Assembly (NCBI GenBank): GCA_024681855.1
Contig: JAILAB010000055.1
Coordinates: 24,197 to 88,196 of the forward strand
Length of the DNA: 64,000 nt
Direction of reading: 5' to 3'
Source: Elusimicrobiales bacterium
GTDB lineage: Bacteria > Elusimicrobiota > Elusimicrobia > Elusimicrobiales > UBA9959
Of the stretch, positions 9,413-18,510 are shown in pieces; position 1 is the stretch's first letter, and every line of letters begins with the position of its first letter. The translations under genes were made by a program, and so were the position numbers. The notes under the pieces were generated by a model. That model was given only the letters and a program-made list of their open reading frames with translations, ran no database searches and was not told the DNA's origin.

Positions 9413-10057
9413 ATGAACATTATTCTTTTAGGAGCTCCAGGTTCAGGCAAAGGCACAGAGGCGAAGAGGCTTGCTGCCGCAACTGGCATGAAGCATGTTT
9501 CAACTGGCGATATTTTCCGTGCGGAAATATCAGCCAGGACACCTCTTGGCATTGAAGCTGAGTCATATATATCTAAGGGAAATCTCGTGCCAGACAGCAT
9601 AACTGTTAATATGGTTAAGTCTCGTCTGGCAGGAGTAGAGAGCGGGCTTCTTTTTGACGGTTTTCCCAGAAGCATAGCTCAGGCTGAAGGCCTTGACGTA
9701 TGGTTTAAGGAAACAGGGAGAAAGACCGATGCGGTGATTTTCCTGGATGTGCCTGATGAGAAAATTATAATGCGTCTGGTTTATCGCAGAACCTGCTCTA
9801 AATGCGGGAAGATATATAATCTGAAAACATTAAAGCCTAAGAAAGAAGGAATCTGCGATGAATGCGGCGGAGAGCTTTTGCAGCGGGCGGATGACAGGGA
9901 AGATGTGATACGACAGAGGCTTGAATCATATCGCAAGCTCACTGAGCCCCTCGTAAGCTACTATAAGAAGGCAGGAATATTCCATGCCGTGGACGGCTCA
10001 GGAAAACCGGAAGAAGTTGACTTAGCTGTATCCTCTCTTTTGGGAATAAACAAATAA
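9413..10057 (+). CDS. adk: Adenylate kinase, zinc-lid type
   Basis: Adenylate kinase converts AMP and ATP to two ADP in the cytoplasm. Visible motifs are the P-loop GAPGSGKGT, the AMP-site stretch STGDIFRAEI, DGFPRS, and the lid with two Cys pairs (CSKC...CDEC) that normally bind zinc. From the ATG at 9413 the product is 214 residues, the family standard (MNIILLGAPG). A GTG at 9404, overlapping the secY stop as GTGA, would add three residues and cannot be excluded. Confidence 0.95.
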   Translation: MNIILLGAPGSGKGTEAKRLAAATGMKHVSTGDIFRAEISARTPLGIEAESYISKGNLVPDSITVNMVKSRLAGVESGLLFDGFPRSIAQAEGLDVWFKETGRKTDAVIFLDVPDEKIIMRLVYRRTCSKCGKIYNLKTLKPKKEGICDECGGELLQRADDREDVIRQRLESYRKLTEPLVSYYKKAGIFHAVDGSGKPEEVDLAVSSLLGINK

Positions 10058-10058
10058 A

Positions 10059-10808
10059 ATGATTTATATAAAATCCCCTGAAGAGATAGAACTTATGCGT
10101 CCGGCTTGCCGCGCAGTGGCTGTAACATTAAGAAAACTGCGGACTGTTGTTAAGCCTGGCATTTCAACTCTTGACTTAGACCGATTTGCTTTAGACTGCC
10201 TTAAAGAGATGAACGCAAAGCCTGCGTTCCTAAATTACAATGGCTACCCGGCCACGCTATGCGTTTCAGTGAATGAGGAAATAGTTCATGGCATTCCATC
10301 TGCCAAGCGCATCCTTAAAGATGGCGATATTGTCAGCATGGACATGGGAGCCATAATAAATGGTTTTTACGGCGATGCCGCGATAACTGTCCCGGTAGGG
10401 ACAATTTCCGGAGGAGCCGCAAAGTTAATAGAAGTTACCGAACGCTCGCTTGAAATAGGTTTATCCAAAGTAAAAGCGGGTGCGAGGCTTGGTGATGTTT
10501 CCAGTGCCATAGGCAGCTATGCCGAAGCGCATGGGATGGGCGTGATTGAAGAATTTACAGGACACGGAGTGGGCCGCAGGCTGCACGAAGATCCTTCTAT
10601 TCCCAATTATGGCTATCCGGGAACAGGCCCTATGCTCAAAGCCGGCATGACGCTGGCAATTGAACCAATGTTATCCCTCGGTGATCCCGATTTGATAATC
10701 CTTAAAGACGGCTGGACTGCGATCACCGAAGATGGAAGCTATGCAGCTCATTTTGAGCATACGGTAGCCGTTACCGAAGACGGCTGCGAAATACTTACAA
10801 TGGAGTGA
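10059..10808 (+). CDS. map: Methionine aminopeptidase, type I
   Basis: The enzyme removes the initiator methionine from nascent proteins. The 249-residue product has the metal-binding set: two Asp in the stretch [16 protein letters not shown], His in [14 protein letters not shown], Glu in AIEPML, and Glu in FEHTVAVT. It lies 1 nt after adk. The end overlaps the promoter region proposed for infA. Confidence 0.96.
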   Translation: MIYIKSPEEIELMRPACRAVAVTLRKLRTVVKPGISTLDLDRFALDCLKEMNAKPAFLNYNGYPATLCVSVNEEIVHGIPSAKRILKDGDIVSMDMGAIINGFYGDAAITVPVGTISGGAAKLIEVTERSLEIGLSKVKAGARLGDVSSAIGSYAEAHGMGVIEEFTGHGVGRRLHEDPSIPNYGYPGTGPMLKAGMTLAIEPMLSLGDPDLIILKDGWTAITEDGSYAAHFEHTVAVTEDGCEILTME

Positions 10809-10825
10809 AAAATACCAGTTATATT

Positions 10826-10834
10826 TGGTATAAT
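10826..10834 (+). promoter_or_regulatory. Extended -10 promoter in front of infA
   Basis: A perfect TATAAT at 10829-10834 is preceded by TGG, giving an extended -10 (TGn-TATAAT). No good -35 is visible. The infA ATG is at 10844, only 9 nt after the box, so transcription from here would give a transcript with essentially no leader. Confidence 0.6.
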
Positions 10835-10843
10835 ATAGTAAAT

Positions 10844-11065
10844 ATGTCCGATAACGGCGAAAAAATAGAAGTTGAAGGCATCGTAAAAGAAACATTGCCC
10901 AATGCGAGCTTTAGAGTGGAAATTCCTCCCGGAAAGATTATACTTGGCATAATCTCTGGGAAAATGCGCATCCACCACATTAAGATACTCCCTGGCGACA
11001 AGGTTCGCTTGGAGCTGTCTCCCTATGACCTGACCAAAGGTCGGATCGTTTACAGGGAAAAGTAA
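10844..11065 (+). CDS. infA: Translation initiation factor IF-1
   Basis: IF-1 occupies the ribosomal A site during initiation. The 73-residue OB-fold protein has [18 protein letters not shown] and the C-terminal signature [15 protein letters not shown] block (here [16 protein letters not shown]). The reading frame is open upstream to 10805, but the ATG at 10844 gives the family length and fits IF-1 N-termini. No Shine-Dalgarno is present; instead a TATAAT box lies 9 nt upstream. Confidence 0.95.
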   Translation: MSDNGEKIEVEGIVKETLPNASFRVEIPPGKIILGIISGKMRIHHIKILPGDKVRLELSPYDLTKGRIVYREK

Positions 11066-11091
11066 ACGCAAAATTGAAGAGGTTATTTGAA

Positions 11092-11205
11092 ATGAAAGTC
11101 AGAGCCAGCGTAAAAAAGATCTGCAATAAATGCGTTATTGTAAAACGCAAGGGCGTGGTCCGTGTGATATGCTCGGATCCCCGCCACAAACAGCGGCAGG
11201 GATAA
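11092..11205 (+). CDS. rpmJ: 50S ribosomal protein L36, zinc type
   Basis: L36 is the smallest 50S protein. This 37-residue frame starts [14 protein letters not shown] and ends RHKQRQG. The zinc ligands C11, C14, C27 and H32 are all present. A GAGG site precedes the ATG. It lies between infA and rpsM, as in most bacteria. Confidence 0.96.
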   Translation: MKVRASVKKICNKCVIVKRKGVVRVICSDPRHKQRQG

Positions 11206-11274
11206 AATAATAGCGCTGCCCAGGCTGAAATGCCGACGGAGCAGCCTTTTAAAGGAATTAAGGAGAAAGTCAGT

Positions 11275-11655
11275 ATGGCTAGAATAGCGGGCATAGATTT
11301 GCCCAAAGAGAAAAAACTATGTGTGGCGCTTGCCAACGTGTACGGCATTGGCCGTCCCCTGGCTGCCAAGATATTGGAGAGTCTTAAAAATCAGATTCCT
11401 GCCGATATAAGGGTTAAAGACCTCACTGAAGATCAGGTCGGTCTGCTCAACTCTCACATCCAGCATGAGTATAAAGTTGAAGGCGAGTTGCGCCGTGAAG
11501 TAAATGCGAACATCAAGCGATATGTTGAAATAAGCAGCTATCGCGGTTATCGCCATCGCAGAAATCTTCCGGCTAGAGGCCAGCGCACACGCACCAATGC
11601 TCGTACGCGCCGCGGAAGAAGACGCACTGTCGGTTCCGGAGGAAAGACTGAGTGA
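11275..11655 (+). CDS. rpsM: 30S ribosomal protein S13
   Basis: S13 contacts the P-site tRNA and forms inter-subunit bridges. The 126-residue product from ATG 11275 starts [14 protein letters not shown] and has the H2TH region ([14 protein letters not shown]) and the C-terminal [14 protein letters not shown]. An AAGGAG site lies 11 nt before this ATG. An upstream in-frame start at 11230 would add 15 residues not typical of S13. Confidence 0.96.
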   Translation: MARIAGIDLPKEKKLCVALANVYGIGRPLAAKILESLKNQIPADIRVKDLTEDQVGLLNSHIQHEYKVEGELRREVNANIKRYVEISSYRGYRHRRNLPARGQRTRTNARTRRGRRRTVGSGGKTE

Positions 11656-11659
11656 TCTC

Positions 11660-11683
11660 TCGGGCGGTTTTTAATCCGCCCGA
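11660..11683 (+). promoter_or_regulatory. Intergenic hairpin between rpsM and rpsK
   Basis: An 8-bp perfect GC-rich stem (TCGGGCGG at 11660-11667 with CCGCCCGA at 11676-11683) encloses an AT loop. No U-tract follows, so it does not look like an intrinsic terminator. In an RNA it could be a processing or stabilising hairpin, or a ribosomal-protein binding site. Its role is unknown. Confidence 0.5.
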
Positions 11684-11713
11684 AGTAAACTGAATAACAG
11701 GAGATTTACAAAA

Positions 11714-12118
11714 ATGGCAGCAAAACAGAATATGGAAAAAGGAAAGCCCCAGGTAAAGCGCCGTCTCCGCACGGTGGCCTTTGCTAAGGTTTACATCAAT
11801 TGTTCCTTTAACAATACTATTATTACTTTTACTGATGAAAAGGGCGGCGCAATAGCCTGGTCCACATCAGGCAGCAACGGCTTCCGCGGCACAAAGAAAG
11901 GCACGCCGTTCGCAGCGCAGATAACAGCATCAAAGGCAGCAGCCCGTGCTCTTGAATATGGCGTTAAGCAGGCCATGGTTCTCGTGAGCGGCCCCGGTCC
12001 CGGCAGGGAAACAGCTATCCGCGGCGTAGCAGCTGCCGGAATACGCATAGTTTCAATCCGCGACATAACGCCGATTCCGCATAACGGCTGCCGCCCGCCC
12101 AAAGCCCGCCGCGTGTAA
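11714..12118 (+). CDS. rpsK: 30S ribosomal protein S11
   Basis: S11 forms the platform near the E site. The 134-residue product has [40 protein letters not shown] and the C-terminal [18 protein letters not shown]. An AGGAG site is upstream. The order rpsM-rpsK-rpsD-rpoA-rplQ is the standard alpha operon. Confidence 0.97.
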   Translation: MAAKQNMEKGKPQVKRRLRTVAFAKVYINCSFNNTIITFTDEKGGAIAWSTSGSNGFRGTKKGTPFAAQITASKAAARALEYGVKQAMVLVSGPGPGRETAIRGVAAAGIRIVSIRDITPIPHNGCRPPKARRV

Positions 12119-12161
12119 TTGCGGCGGACAGGCAAGAATTAATCAAGGAGATTAGCAAAAG

Positions 12162-12794
12162 ATGTCCAGATATACAGGCCCGATTTGCAAAAAGTGCCAG
12201 AAGCTTTCCCAAAAAATGTTTCTTAAGGGAACAAAGTGCTTCAACAATTGCCCTGTCGATAAGCAGGCGCAGTCAGATAAACGTTTCTCTAATAATGGCC
12301 CCCGCGGCAAAATGTCCGATTACGGCAAGCATCTGCGCGAAAAGCAGATTGCCCGCATGAGCGCTGGAATGAGCGAAGCCCAGTTCCATCGTTTCTTTGT
12401 CAATGCCGCCAAGACTCCCGGCGGCACAGGCGAAACTCTCATGCGTTATTTAGAAATCCGCTTGGATAATATAGTTCGCCGCTTAGGTTTTGCTGTTTCG
12501 CTTAAAACAGCCAGGCAGCTTGTTAGCCATGGCCATATCCGCGTGAATGGACGCTGCATCAATATACCTTCCTATCTGCTGAAAATAGGCGATGAGATTA
12601 CTATTGATACTGCCCTTCTGGAAACCGCTGGAGTGAAGCAGGGTTTGGAGCATGCCGATAAGGTTGCGCTTCGCCCTAGTTTCCTTGTATGGGATAGCGA
12701 TAAGCATTCAGGAAAGCTTGTCCGCTGGCCAGACCGCGCTGAGTCAAGCATACAGGCTGATGATCAGCTTATCATTGAATTCTATTCCAAGTAA
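12162..12794 (+). CDS. rpsD: 30S ribosomal protein S4, zinc type
   Basis: S4 starts assembly of the 30S body and in E. coli represses the alpha operon. The 210-residue product keeps four N-terminal cysteines (CKKC, then CFNNC near residues 26-30), marking the zinc-containing form. The S4 RNA-binding domain is at about residues 100-165 (RLDNIVRRLGFA, ARQLVSHGHIRVNG). The C-terminus is normal. Confidence 0.96.
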   Translation: MSRYTGPICKKCQKLSQKMFLKGTKCFNNCPVDKQAQSDKRFSNNGPRGKMSDYGKHLREKQIARMSAGMSEAQFHRFFVNAAKTPGGTGETLMRYLEIRLDNIVRRLGFAVSLKTARQLVSHGHIRVNGRCINIPSYLLKIGDEITIDTALLETAGVKQGLEHADKVALRPSFLVWDSDKHSGKLVRWPDRAESSIQADDQLIIEFYSK

Positions 12795-12814
12795 TTAACG
12801 GAGGTGTCTGTACA

Positions 12815-13795
12815 ATGTCTGTTTTTACTAAAGAGCTGCTCATACCGCCTAGCATAGTTGTTGAGGAAGCTTCAAAAACCCCTACATATGCAAAATTTAC
12901 AGCCGAACCTTATGAGAAGGGATATGGCCATACAATAGGCAATTCGTTGCGTCGCATTCTTCTTTCCAGCATTGAGGGAGCTGCGGTTATTGCCGTAAGC
13001 ATTAAGGGAGTCAGGCACGAGTACGACACGGTCAACGGCGTTCAGGAGGATGTGATAAATATTCTCCTGAATCTAAAGAAAATGAGAGTCCGTCTTACTA
13101 GCGACGAGCCTCAGACCTTGTATCTCTCTGTGAAAGGCAAAAAAGAAGTTACAGCAGCTGATATCGGCGAGAATCCGAATGTTGCGATAATTAACAAAGA
13201 CTTGGTTATAGCTCATGTAGAATCGGGTTTTGAACTTGAAGCGCAGATTGAAGTGGCAAAAGGCACGGGATACTATACTTCAGACGAAGTAAAGGCCATG
13301 CCTGGTTGCAATCTTCCTTTAGATTTTATCCCGACTGACGCAGTGTTTTCTCCTATAGTGAAAGTGCACTATAATGTTGAAAATGCCCGCGTAGGCCAGA
13401 AGACGGACTACGATAAGCTTGTGCTTGAGGTATGGACCGATGGCACGGTGGAACCTGAGACAGTTGTTAATTATGCTGCCGGGCTTCTTCGCAAAGCTGT
13501 AACGCCTTTTGTCGCGGATTCAAAATCTGACGCAAATTCTGCTGACGCAAATTCTGACAAGGAGACGGCTGAAGACCTTGACCTTAAGAAGAAGCTGGAT
13601 CAGGGAGTGGAAATGATAGAGCTTTCCGCCCGCGCGGGGAACTGCTTGAAAATGGCAGGCATCCGCACTGTCCGCGAACTCGTAAGCAAAACACAGGAAG
13701 ACCTGCTGACCGTTAAAAATTTCGGCCAGAAAACACTGGAAGAAATTAATGAGAAGGTCATAGAAATGGGCCTTACCCTCGGAATGAAAATCTGA
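12815..13795 (+). CDS. rpoA: RNA polymerase alpha subunit
   Basis: Alpha dimerises to scaffold RNA polymerase and contacts UP elements and activators. The 326-residue product has the N-terminal domain motif GYGHTIGNSLRRILLSS (about residue 36) and a complete C-terminal domain with VKNFGQKTLEEINEKV. The linker between the domains is rich in Ser, Asp and Asn, around residues 228-250. A perfect GGAGG site precedes the ATG. Confidence 0.97.
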   Translation: MSVFTKELLIPPSIVVEEASKTPTYAKFTAEPYEKGYGHTIGNSLRRILLSSIEGAAVIAVSIKGVRHEYDTVNGVQEDVINILLNLKKMRVRLTSDEPQTLYLSVKGKKEVTAADIGENPNVAIINKDLVIAHVESGFELEAQIEVAKGTGYYTSDEVKAMPGCNLPLDFIPTDAVFSPIVKVHYNVENARVGQKTDYDKLVLEVWTDGTVEPETVVNYAAGLLRKAVTPFVADSKSDANSADANSDKETAEDLDLKKKLDQGVEMIELSARAGNCLKMAGIRTVRELVSKTQEDLLTVKNFGQKTLEEINEKVIEMGLTLGMKI

Positions 13796-13822
13796 TCTAT
13801 TCAGGAAATTGAGGATATAAAA

Positions 13823-14164
13823 ATGATAAAGAATCTTGGTGCCAAAAAACTTTCCAGAACCGGCTCCCATCGCAGGGCGATGTTCTCCAACATGGCTACA
13901 AGCCTGCTGCTTCACGAGAAGATAGAAACCACGCTTGTGAAAGCCAAGGAACTTACCAGCGTTGTTGAGCAGATCATTACCGATGCAAAAAAAGGACGTC
14001 ATATTGAAGTCCGCCGTGTAATTAAAGACAAGAACGTTTACAAGAAACTGTTTGAAGTCATTGCTCCGCGCTATAAAGAACGCGCATGCGGCTGTGTTCG
14101 CGTTCTTAAGCTCGGACAGCGCAAAGGCGATGCTGCTGAAATAGCATTGGTAAAACTGGTATAG
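13823..14164 (+). CDS. rplQ: 50S ribosomal protein L17
   Basis: L17 lies near the exit tunnel. The 113-residue product has the N-terminal KLSRTGSHRRAMFSNMATSL block and the C-terminal RVLKLGQRKGDAAEIALVKL. It ends the ribosomal run. Its last codons contain the -10-like element proposed for mreB, 10 nt before the mreB start. Confidence 0.96.
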   Translation: MIKNLGAKKLSRTGSHRRAMFSNMATSLLLHEKIETTLVKAKELTSVVEQIITDAKKGRHIEVRRVIKDKNVYKKLFEVIAPRYKERACGCVRVLKLGQRKGDAAEIALVKLV

Positions 14165-14165
14165 T
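14157..14165 (+). promoter_or_regulatory. Extended -10 promoter in front of mreB
   Basis: TGG plus TATAGT (14160-14165) overlaps the rplQ stop codon and ends 8 nt before the mreB ATG. The TGn extension is present and a clear -35 is not. It would uncouple the shape genes from ribosomal-protein transcription and give a nearly leaderless mRNA. Confidence 0.45.
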
Positions 14166-14173
14166 TTAAAAAA

Positions 14174-15211
14174 ATGTTCGATTACTTTTTCAGCTTGTTC
14201 TCTAACGATATTGCCATTGATCTTGGCACTGCTAATACCTTAGTTTATGTAAAAGGACAAGGGATTGTTTTGCGCGAGCCTTCAGTGGTTGCTGTTGATA
14301 AGAACAGGCGAAAAGTTCTCGCTGTCGGAAGTGAGGCCAAGAAAATGCTTGGCCGCACTCCGGCAAACATAACCGCTCTCCGTCCCCTGCGGAACGGAGT
14401 TATAGCGGATTTTGATGTAACGCAGGAAATGATAAAGTACTTTATACGTAAAGTACATAACCGCAGAAGCCTTCTGCATCCGCGCATTGTCATAAGCATC
14501 CCTTCCGGCATAACGGAAGTGGAAAAACGCGCTGTGCATGAATCTGCGGAACAAGCCGGTGCGCGCGAGGTACATTTGATTGAAGAGCCTATGGCTGCGT
14601 CCATAGGGTCAGAGCTTGCAGTTTCAGAGCCGCACGGCAGCATGATTTGCGATATTGGCGGCGGTACCACGGAAGTGGCTGTAATTGCCCTTGGAGGAAT
14701 GGTCATAACACGTTCCCTTGATGTGGCAGGCGATGAGATGGATGAATGCATCGTGCAGTTCTTCCGCCGCAAACATAATCTGGTTATAGGCGAAACAACC
14801 GCCGAACAGGTTAAGGTTCAGATTGGGTCTGTTTTCCCTCTGAAGGAAGAAAAAACAATAGAAGTGAAAGGCAGAGACCAGGCTAAGGGGCTGCCAAGGA
14901 CGATTTTAGTAACATCAGAAGACATAAGGCAGGCCCTTTTAGAGCCTGTCCAACTTATTCTAGACGTAATAAAGCAGGTTCTAGAGGAAACACCGCCGGA
15001 GCTGTCTTCCGACCTTGTAGACAGGGGAATGGTTTTGGCTGGCGGCGGATCGCTGTTGCGCGGCTTCCCGGAGCTTATCCGTAAGGAAACAGAGCTGCCC
15101 GTCCATAGGGCTGCAGATCCGCTCAGCTGCGTTGCGCTTGGGTGCGGCAAATATCTTGAAGAACTTGATAAAATACAAAATAAGGCGGAACTGCTAAAGC
15201 CGTACCGCTGA
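14174..15211 (+). CDS. mreB: Rod shape-determining actin homologue MreB
   Basis: MreB forms membrane-bound filaments that steer lateral wall synthesis. The 345-residue product has the actin-fold motifs: phosphate-1 ([16 protein letters not shown]), connect-1 and phosphate-2 ([17 protein letters not shown]), and adenosine motif ([13 protein letters not shown]). The N-terminal MFDYFFSLF can act as a membrane-binding amphipathic segment. It starts only 9 nt after rplQ with no obvious Shine-Dalgarno and heads the elongasome genes mreC, mreD, mrdA and rodA. Confidence 0.97.
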   Translation: MFDYFFSLFSNDIAIDLGTANTLVYVKGQGIVLREPSVVAVDKNRRKVLAVGSEAKKMLGRTPANITALRPLRNGVIADFDVTQEMIKYFIRKVHNRRSLLHPRIVISIPSGITEVEKRAVHESAEQAGAREVHLIEEPMAASIGSELAVSEPHGSMICDIGGGTTEVAVIALGGMVITRSLDVAGDEMDECIVQFFRRKHNLVIGETTAEQVKVQIGSVFPLKEEKTIEVKGRDQAKGLPRTILVTSEDIRQALLEPVQLILDVIKQVLEETPPELSSDLVDRGMVLAGGGSLLRGFPELIRKETELPVHRAADPLSCVALGCGKYLEELDKIQNKAELLKPYR

Positions 15212-15251
15212 ACATTGCATAGTCCCGGCCTGCTCTCTCATTTAAGCAGTT

Positions 15252-16103
15252 ATGAGAGAAAAAGAGTCGTTTAACATTGCAGCGGCAATATATGCGGCCA
15301 TATCGCTTGCCTTGCTGCTTTTTCCTGTTTCGGGTTTTGTGCATACAGTAAGGGCTGTATGCGCATATTCTTTATATCCAGCAATTTATTACGGCGAGCA
15401 AGCCGATTTTTTTCTTAGGGGAGTGCCTGAGAATTTTCGCAAAATTTTTTCAACAGAGCAGGAAAACAGAAATCTTAGGGAAAAAGTCAAATCCTTGGAA
15501 CTGGAGCTGGAAAATGCTAGAGCTTCAGTTTCTGAGGCTATGCGTCTCCGAGATGAAATGAATCTTGGAAAAACATTGAAATGGCAGGGATCCTGGGCGC
15601 GCGTTTCAGATAGGGACAGAAGAAACTGGTATGGGTTTATAACTATAAATAAGGGCACTGCGGATGGCGTTCGCATAAATGACACTGTTATATCCCTTCA
15701 GTCTGGCAAAGCCTCTCTAATAGGCCGCGTTTATGAAGCTAATAAAAATTTTTCCCGCATAATGCTTGCTGGCAATAAGGCTTGCTCCATAATTGTTTCT
15801 TTAGGGCATAATGGCAAAGAGGTTCTTGCGGAAGGCACAGGAACTTCTAAAATGAAAATCGTTTATATTCCGGAAGATTTTCCTTTATCTGATGGCATGG
15901 AAGTCTTTACGGCACCAAGCGCATCTCTTTATGTGCCTAATTTGCGCCTTGGAACTTTATCAAAAATTTATAAGCGTGATTCAGAGGTTAGCTTCATCTC
16001 TGCTGACATTGAGCTTTCGGCAGATTTGGATTCCTTAAAGGAAGTTTATGTCATAAGGCATAAACTTCCTGATGACCTGATTCCGCCAGCGGAGGAAAAC
16101 TAA
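15252..16103 (+). CDS. mreC: Rod shape-determining protein MreC
   Basis: MreC is a bitopic inner-membrane protein that activates the RodA-PBP2 synthase. The 283-residue product has one N-terminal membrane segment (about residues 12-32) and a coiled coil around residues 65-100. The beta-rich periplasmic domain includes DGVRINDTVISLQSGKASLIGRV. Its stop overlaps the mreD ATG (TAATG). Confidence 0.93.
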   Translation: MREKESFNIAAAIYAAISLALLLFPVSGFVHTVRAVCAYSLYPAIYYGEQADFFLRGVPENFRKIFSTEQENRNLREKVKSLELELENARASVSEAMRLRDEMNLGKTLKWQGSWARVSDRDRRNWYGFITINKGTADGVRINDTVISLQSGKASLIGRVYEANKNFSRIMLAGNKACSIIVSLGHNGKEVLAEGTGTSKMKIVYIPEDFPLSDGMEVFTAPSASLYVPNLRLGTLSKIYKRDSEVSFISADIELSADLDSLKEVYVIRHKLPDDLIPPAEEN

Positions 16104-16591
16104 TGAGAACTTTGGCTGAAGCTTTCTTCTGGATAGTATTGTGTCTTTTCTGCTGGCAGTGGGAAAAATATCTTTCAATATCAGGCTTTAGCCCTGATTT
16201 TATACTAATTACAGTCCTTGCAGCAGCATCTTTTTCCTCAAAGACAAGAGGCTCGTCATGGGCTTTTCTGCTTGGCCTTTATTCTGATGTTCGCGGCAGC
16301 GGTCCGCTTGGCGCTAATGCCCTTATTTTTACTGCTTGCGCATGGCTTGTGCAGTCAGTGTCTCAGCGTTTTGATTTCTTTGATAAGTTTACGCAGGCAG
16401 TTGCGGTATTTCTTTTTTCTTGGGTGGCTTATCTTATGGGCTGGGTGCTAACAGCTCTTTTTGCCCATGGCTCTGTCTTCTCAATAAAATATCTCTGTTT
16501 GATTCCTTTCTTCAATGCCATAGCTGCGCCTTTTGTGTTTTTTCTGGTGCTTGGCCTTAAGAGCTTTTTCCGTTTCTATGAGAAGAACTGA
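16103..16591 (+). CDS. mreD: Rod shape-determining membrane protein MreD
   Basis: MreD is a small polytopic partner of MreC. The 162-residue product has about five hydrophobic segments and the typical LLGLYSDVRGSGPLGANAL block near residues 57-76. Sequence conservation in this family is low. The call rests on that block and the position between mreC and mrdA. Confidence 0.88.
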   Translation: MRTLAEAFFWIVLCLFCWQWEKYLSISGFSPDFILITVLAAASFSSKTRGSSWAFLLGLYSDVRGSGPLGANALIFTACAWLVQSVSQRFDFFDKFTQAVAVFLFSWVAYLMGWVLTALFAHGSVFSIKYLCLIPFFNAIAAPFVFFLVLGLKSFFRFYEKN

Positions 16592-16608
16592 AGATATAGG
16601 AGCAGAAC

Positions 16609-18510
16609 ATGGCTGAGGTTCGCCTTCCGGAAAATAGGCTGGATTTTGTTTGGCTTCTTGCTGCCTTTATCACTGCGGTTTTTCTATTTCGCCTTGTTTT
16701 TATTCAGCTCGTGAATACAGAAAAATATAAGAGCATGGCAGATAGAAACAGAACTCAGGTGCTTACGCAGTCTGCGCCTAGGGGCAGAATTTTCTCTGCT
16801 GACAATGCGGCTATAGCTACAAACAGGCCTTCTTTTAGCTTGATTTATTTCCCGGGGGAAAAAGGATCTTCAGCCCTTTCGGATGCCATGCTTGACAAAA
16901 TGTCTTTGGCCATAAGCCGAAGGCTTAACATAAGCCAGGCAGGCGTGCGGGAGATAATAAGGAAAGCCTCAAAGCGCGATAAGCCTGCGCGTATAGCCGA
17001 AAACCTTTCAGACAGGGAAATGCTGCTAATGTCAGAGCTTGAAGCCGTTTATCCGGGCCTTGAGACTGTGGAAGAAGCCAGAAGACATTATCCTTTTGGA
17101 GCATATCTTAGTCATCTTATCGGATATACTGGCAAAATGGATGCCAGGGACTGGGAAAAATTTTCAAAAGAAAGAGCTTATTCCATGGATTCCCTTATTG
17201 GAAAGAACGGTCTTGAAAAAATGTATGAGAAAGTCTTGAAAGGCAAAGACGGAGGCATTTATCTGGAGGTTGATTATCGGGGCAGGCTCATACAGAGGCT
17301 TGAAAGCCGCAAATGGATTTCAGGGTCTGACATATACCTGACAATAAACTCTAAGGCGCAGGCTGCTGCCGAAGCAGGATTGAGGAAGTCTTTAAGCAAA
17401 AAAGGGGCTGTGGTTGCCATAGATCCCAGAAATGGCTCTTTGCTGGCTTTTGCCTCAATGCCTGATTATGATCCGAATCAGTTTGCGCAGCCGTCAGCTG
17501 AGCGTGACAAGAAGCTTGTGCTTCCTGAATTTAATGTTGCCCTGCAAGGCACATACCCGCCAGGCTCTATATTTAAGATAATCACATCAGTTGCCTTGCT
17601 TGAAAGCGGAAAAATACGCCCGGAAGATACGGTCACATGCAATGGGTCCTATGATGCCGGAAGCAGGGTTTTCAAATGCTGGAATCATAAAGGTCATGGC
17701 AAAGCGGATTTCAAAACCGGGCTTGCTAAGTCATGCGATGTTTATTATTATGTGAATTCTCAGAAATGCGGAGCCCTTGCCATAGAGAATTTTGCAAGGG
17801 CTTTCCGTTTGGGAAAGCCTTCAGGGATAGACCTGCCTTATGAAAGAGCAGGAAATGTCTTCGGTCCTGGCCCGCGCGCGGATAAAAAAAGCTATTGGTT
17901 TATTGGCGATACATTAAATCTTTCCATAGGCCAGGGCGAGACCCTCATGACCCCAATGCAGGCAGCGCAGATGATTGCCGCTATAGCGAATGGAGGCATT
18001 TTTTATAGGCCATATTATATTAATAGGATAGTCAAGCCGGGCGGCGCGGAGAATTTTCATGCCAAGCCTGAGATATTAAGCACTGTTTCCATGAAACCGG
18101 AAACACTGCGTCTTGTGCGAGATGCTTTAAATTCAGTCATTGAAGAAGGAACCGGGTATATGGCTAGAATAAAAGGCGTAAAAATGTATGGCAAGACAGG
18201 ATCTGCTCAAAATCCTCATGGAGAAGACCATGCCTGGTTTGTTGCTTATGGAACAGTGGGGGACGAGCCTGCTAAAATAGCTGTGGCAGTTTTGGTTGAA
18301 CATGGAGCGCATGGCTCTACGGAAGCCGCCCCTATAGCAAAATCAGTGATAGAAGCCGTTTTGGAAGAAGACATAAAGGCTGCTGCGGAGAAATCCATGC
18401 CTTCCTTATCTGAAACTGCTTCTGCGCCTGAGAAAAAGGAATCTTTTGGCTTAAAGAAAAGCTCAAAAACTTCAGAAATGGCAGCGGGAGGCCAGTATAT
18501 AAATGAATGA
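16609..18510 (+). CDS. mrdA: Penicillin-binding protein 2 (elongation transpeptidase)
   Basis: PBP2 is the monofunctional transpeptidase that crosslinks lateral-wall peptidoglycan with RodA. The 633-residue product has an N-terminal anchor (about residues 12-32), a pedestal domain, and the transpeptidase motifs: S320-x-x-K (SIFK), S375-C-D and K529-T-G. A Ser/Lys-rich tail follows the catalytic domain. It overlaps rodA by 8 nt. Confidence 0.96.
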   Translation: MAEVRLPENRLDFVWLLAAFITAVFLFRLVFIQLVNTEKYKSMADRNRTQVLTQSAPRGRIFSADNAAIATNRPSFSLIYFPGEKGSSALSDAMLDKMSLAISRRLNISQAGVREIIRKASKRDKPARIAENLSDREMLLMSELEAVYPGLETVEEARRHYPFGAYLSHLIGYTGKMDARDWEKFSKERAYSMDSLIGKNGLEKMYEKVLKGKDGGIYLEVDYRGRLIQRLESRKWISGSDIYLTINSKAQAAAEAGLRKSLSKKGAVVAIDPRNGSLLAFASMPDYDPNQFAQPSAERDKKLVLPEFNVALQGTYPPGSIFKIITSVALLESGKIRPEDTVTCNGSYDAGSRVFKCWNHKGHGKADFKTGLAKSCDVYYYVNSQKCGALAIENFARAFRLGKPSGIDLPYERAGNVFGPGPRADKKSYWFIGDTLNLSIGQGETLMTPMQAAQMIAAIANGGIFYRPYYINRIVKPGGAENFHAKPEILSTVSMKPETLRLVRDALNSVIEEGTGYMARIKGVKMYGKTGSAQNPHGEDHAWFVAYGTVGDEPAKIAVAVLVEHGAHGSTEAAPIAKSVIEAVLEEDIKAAAEKSMPSLSETASAPEKKESFGLKKSSKTSEMAAGGQYINE

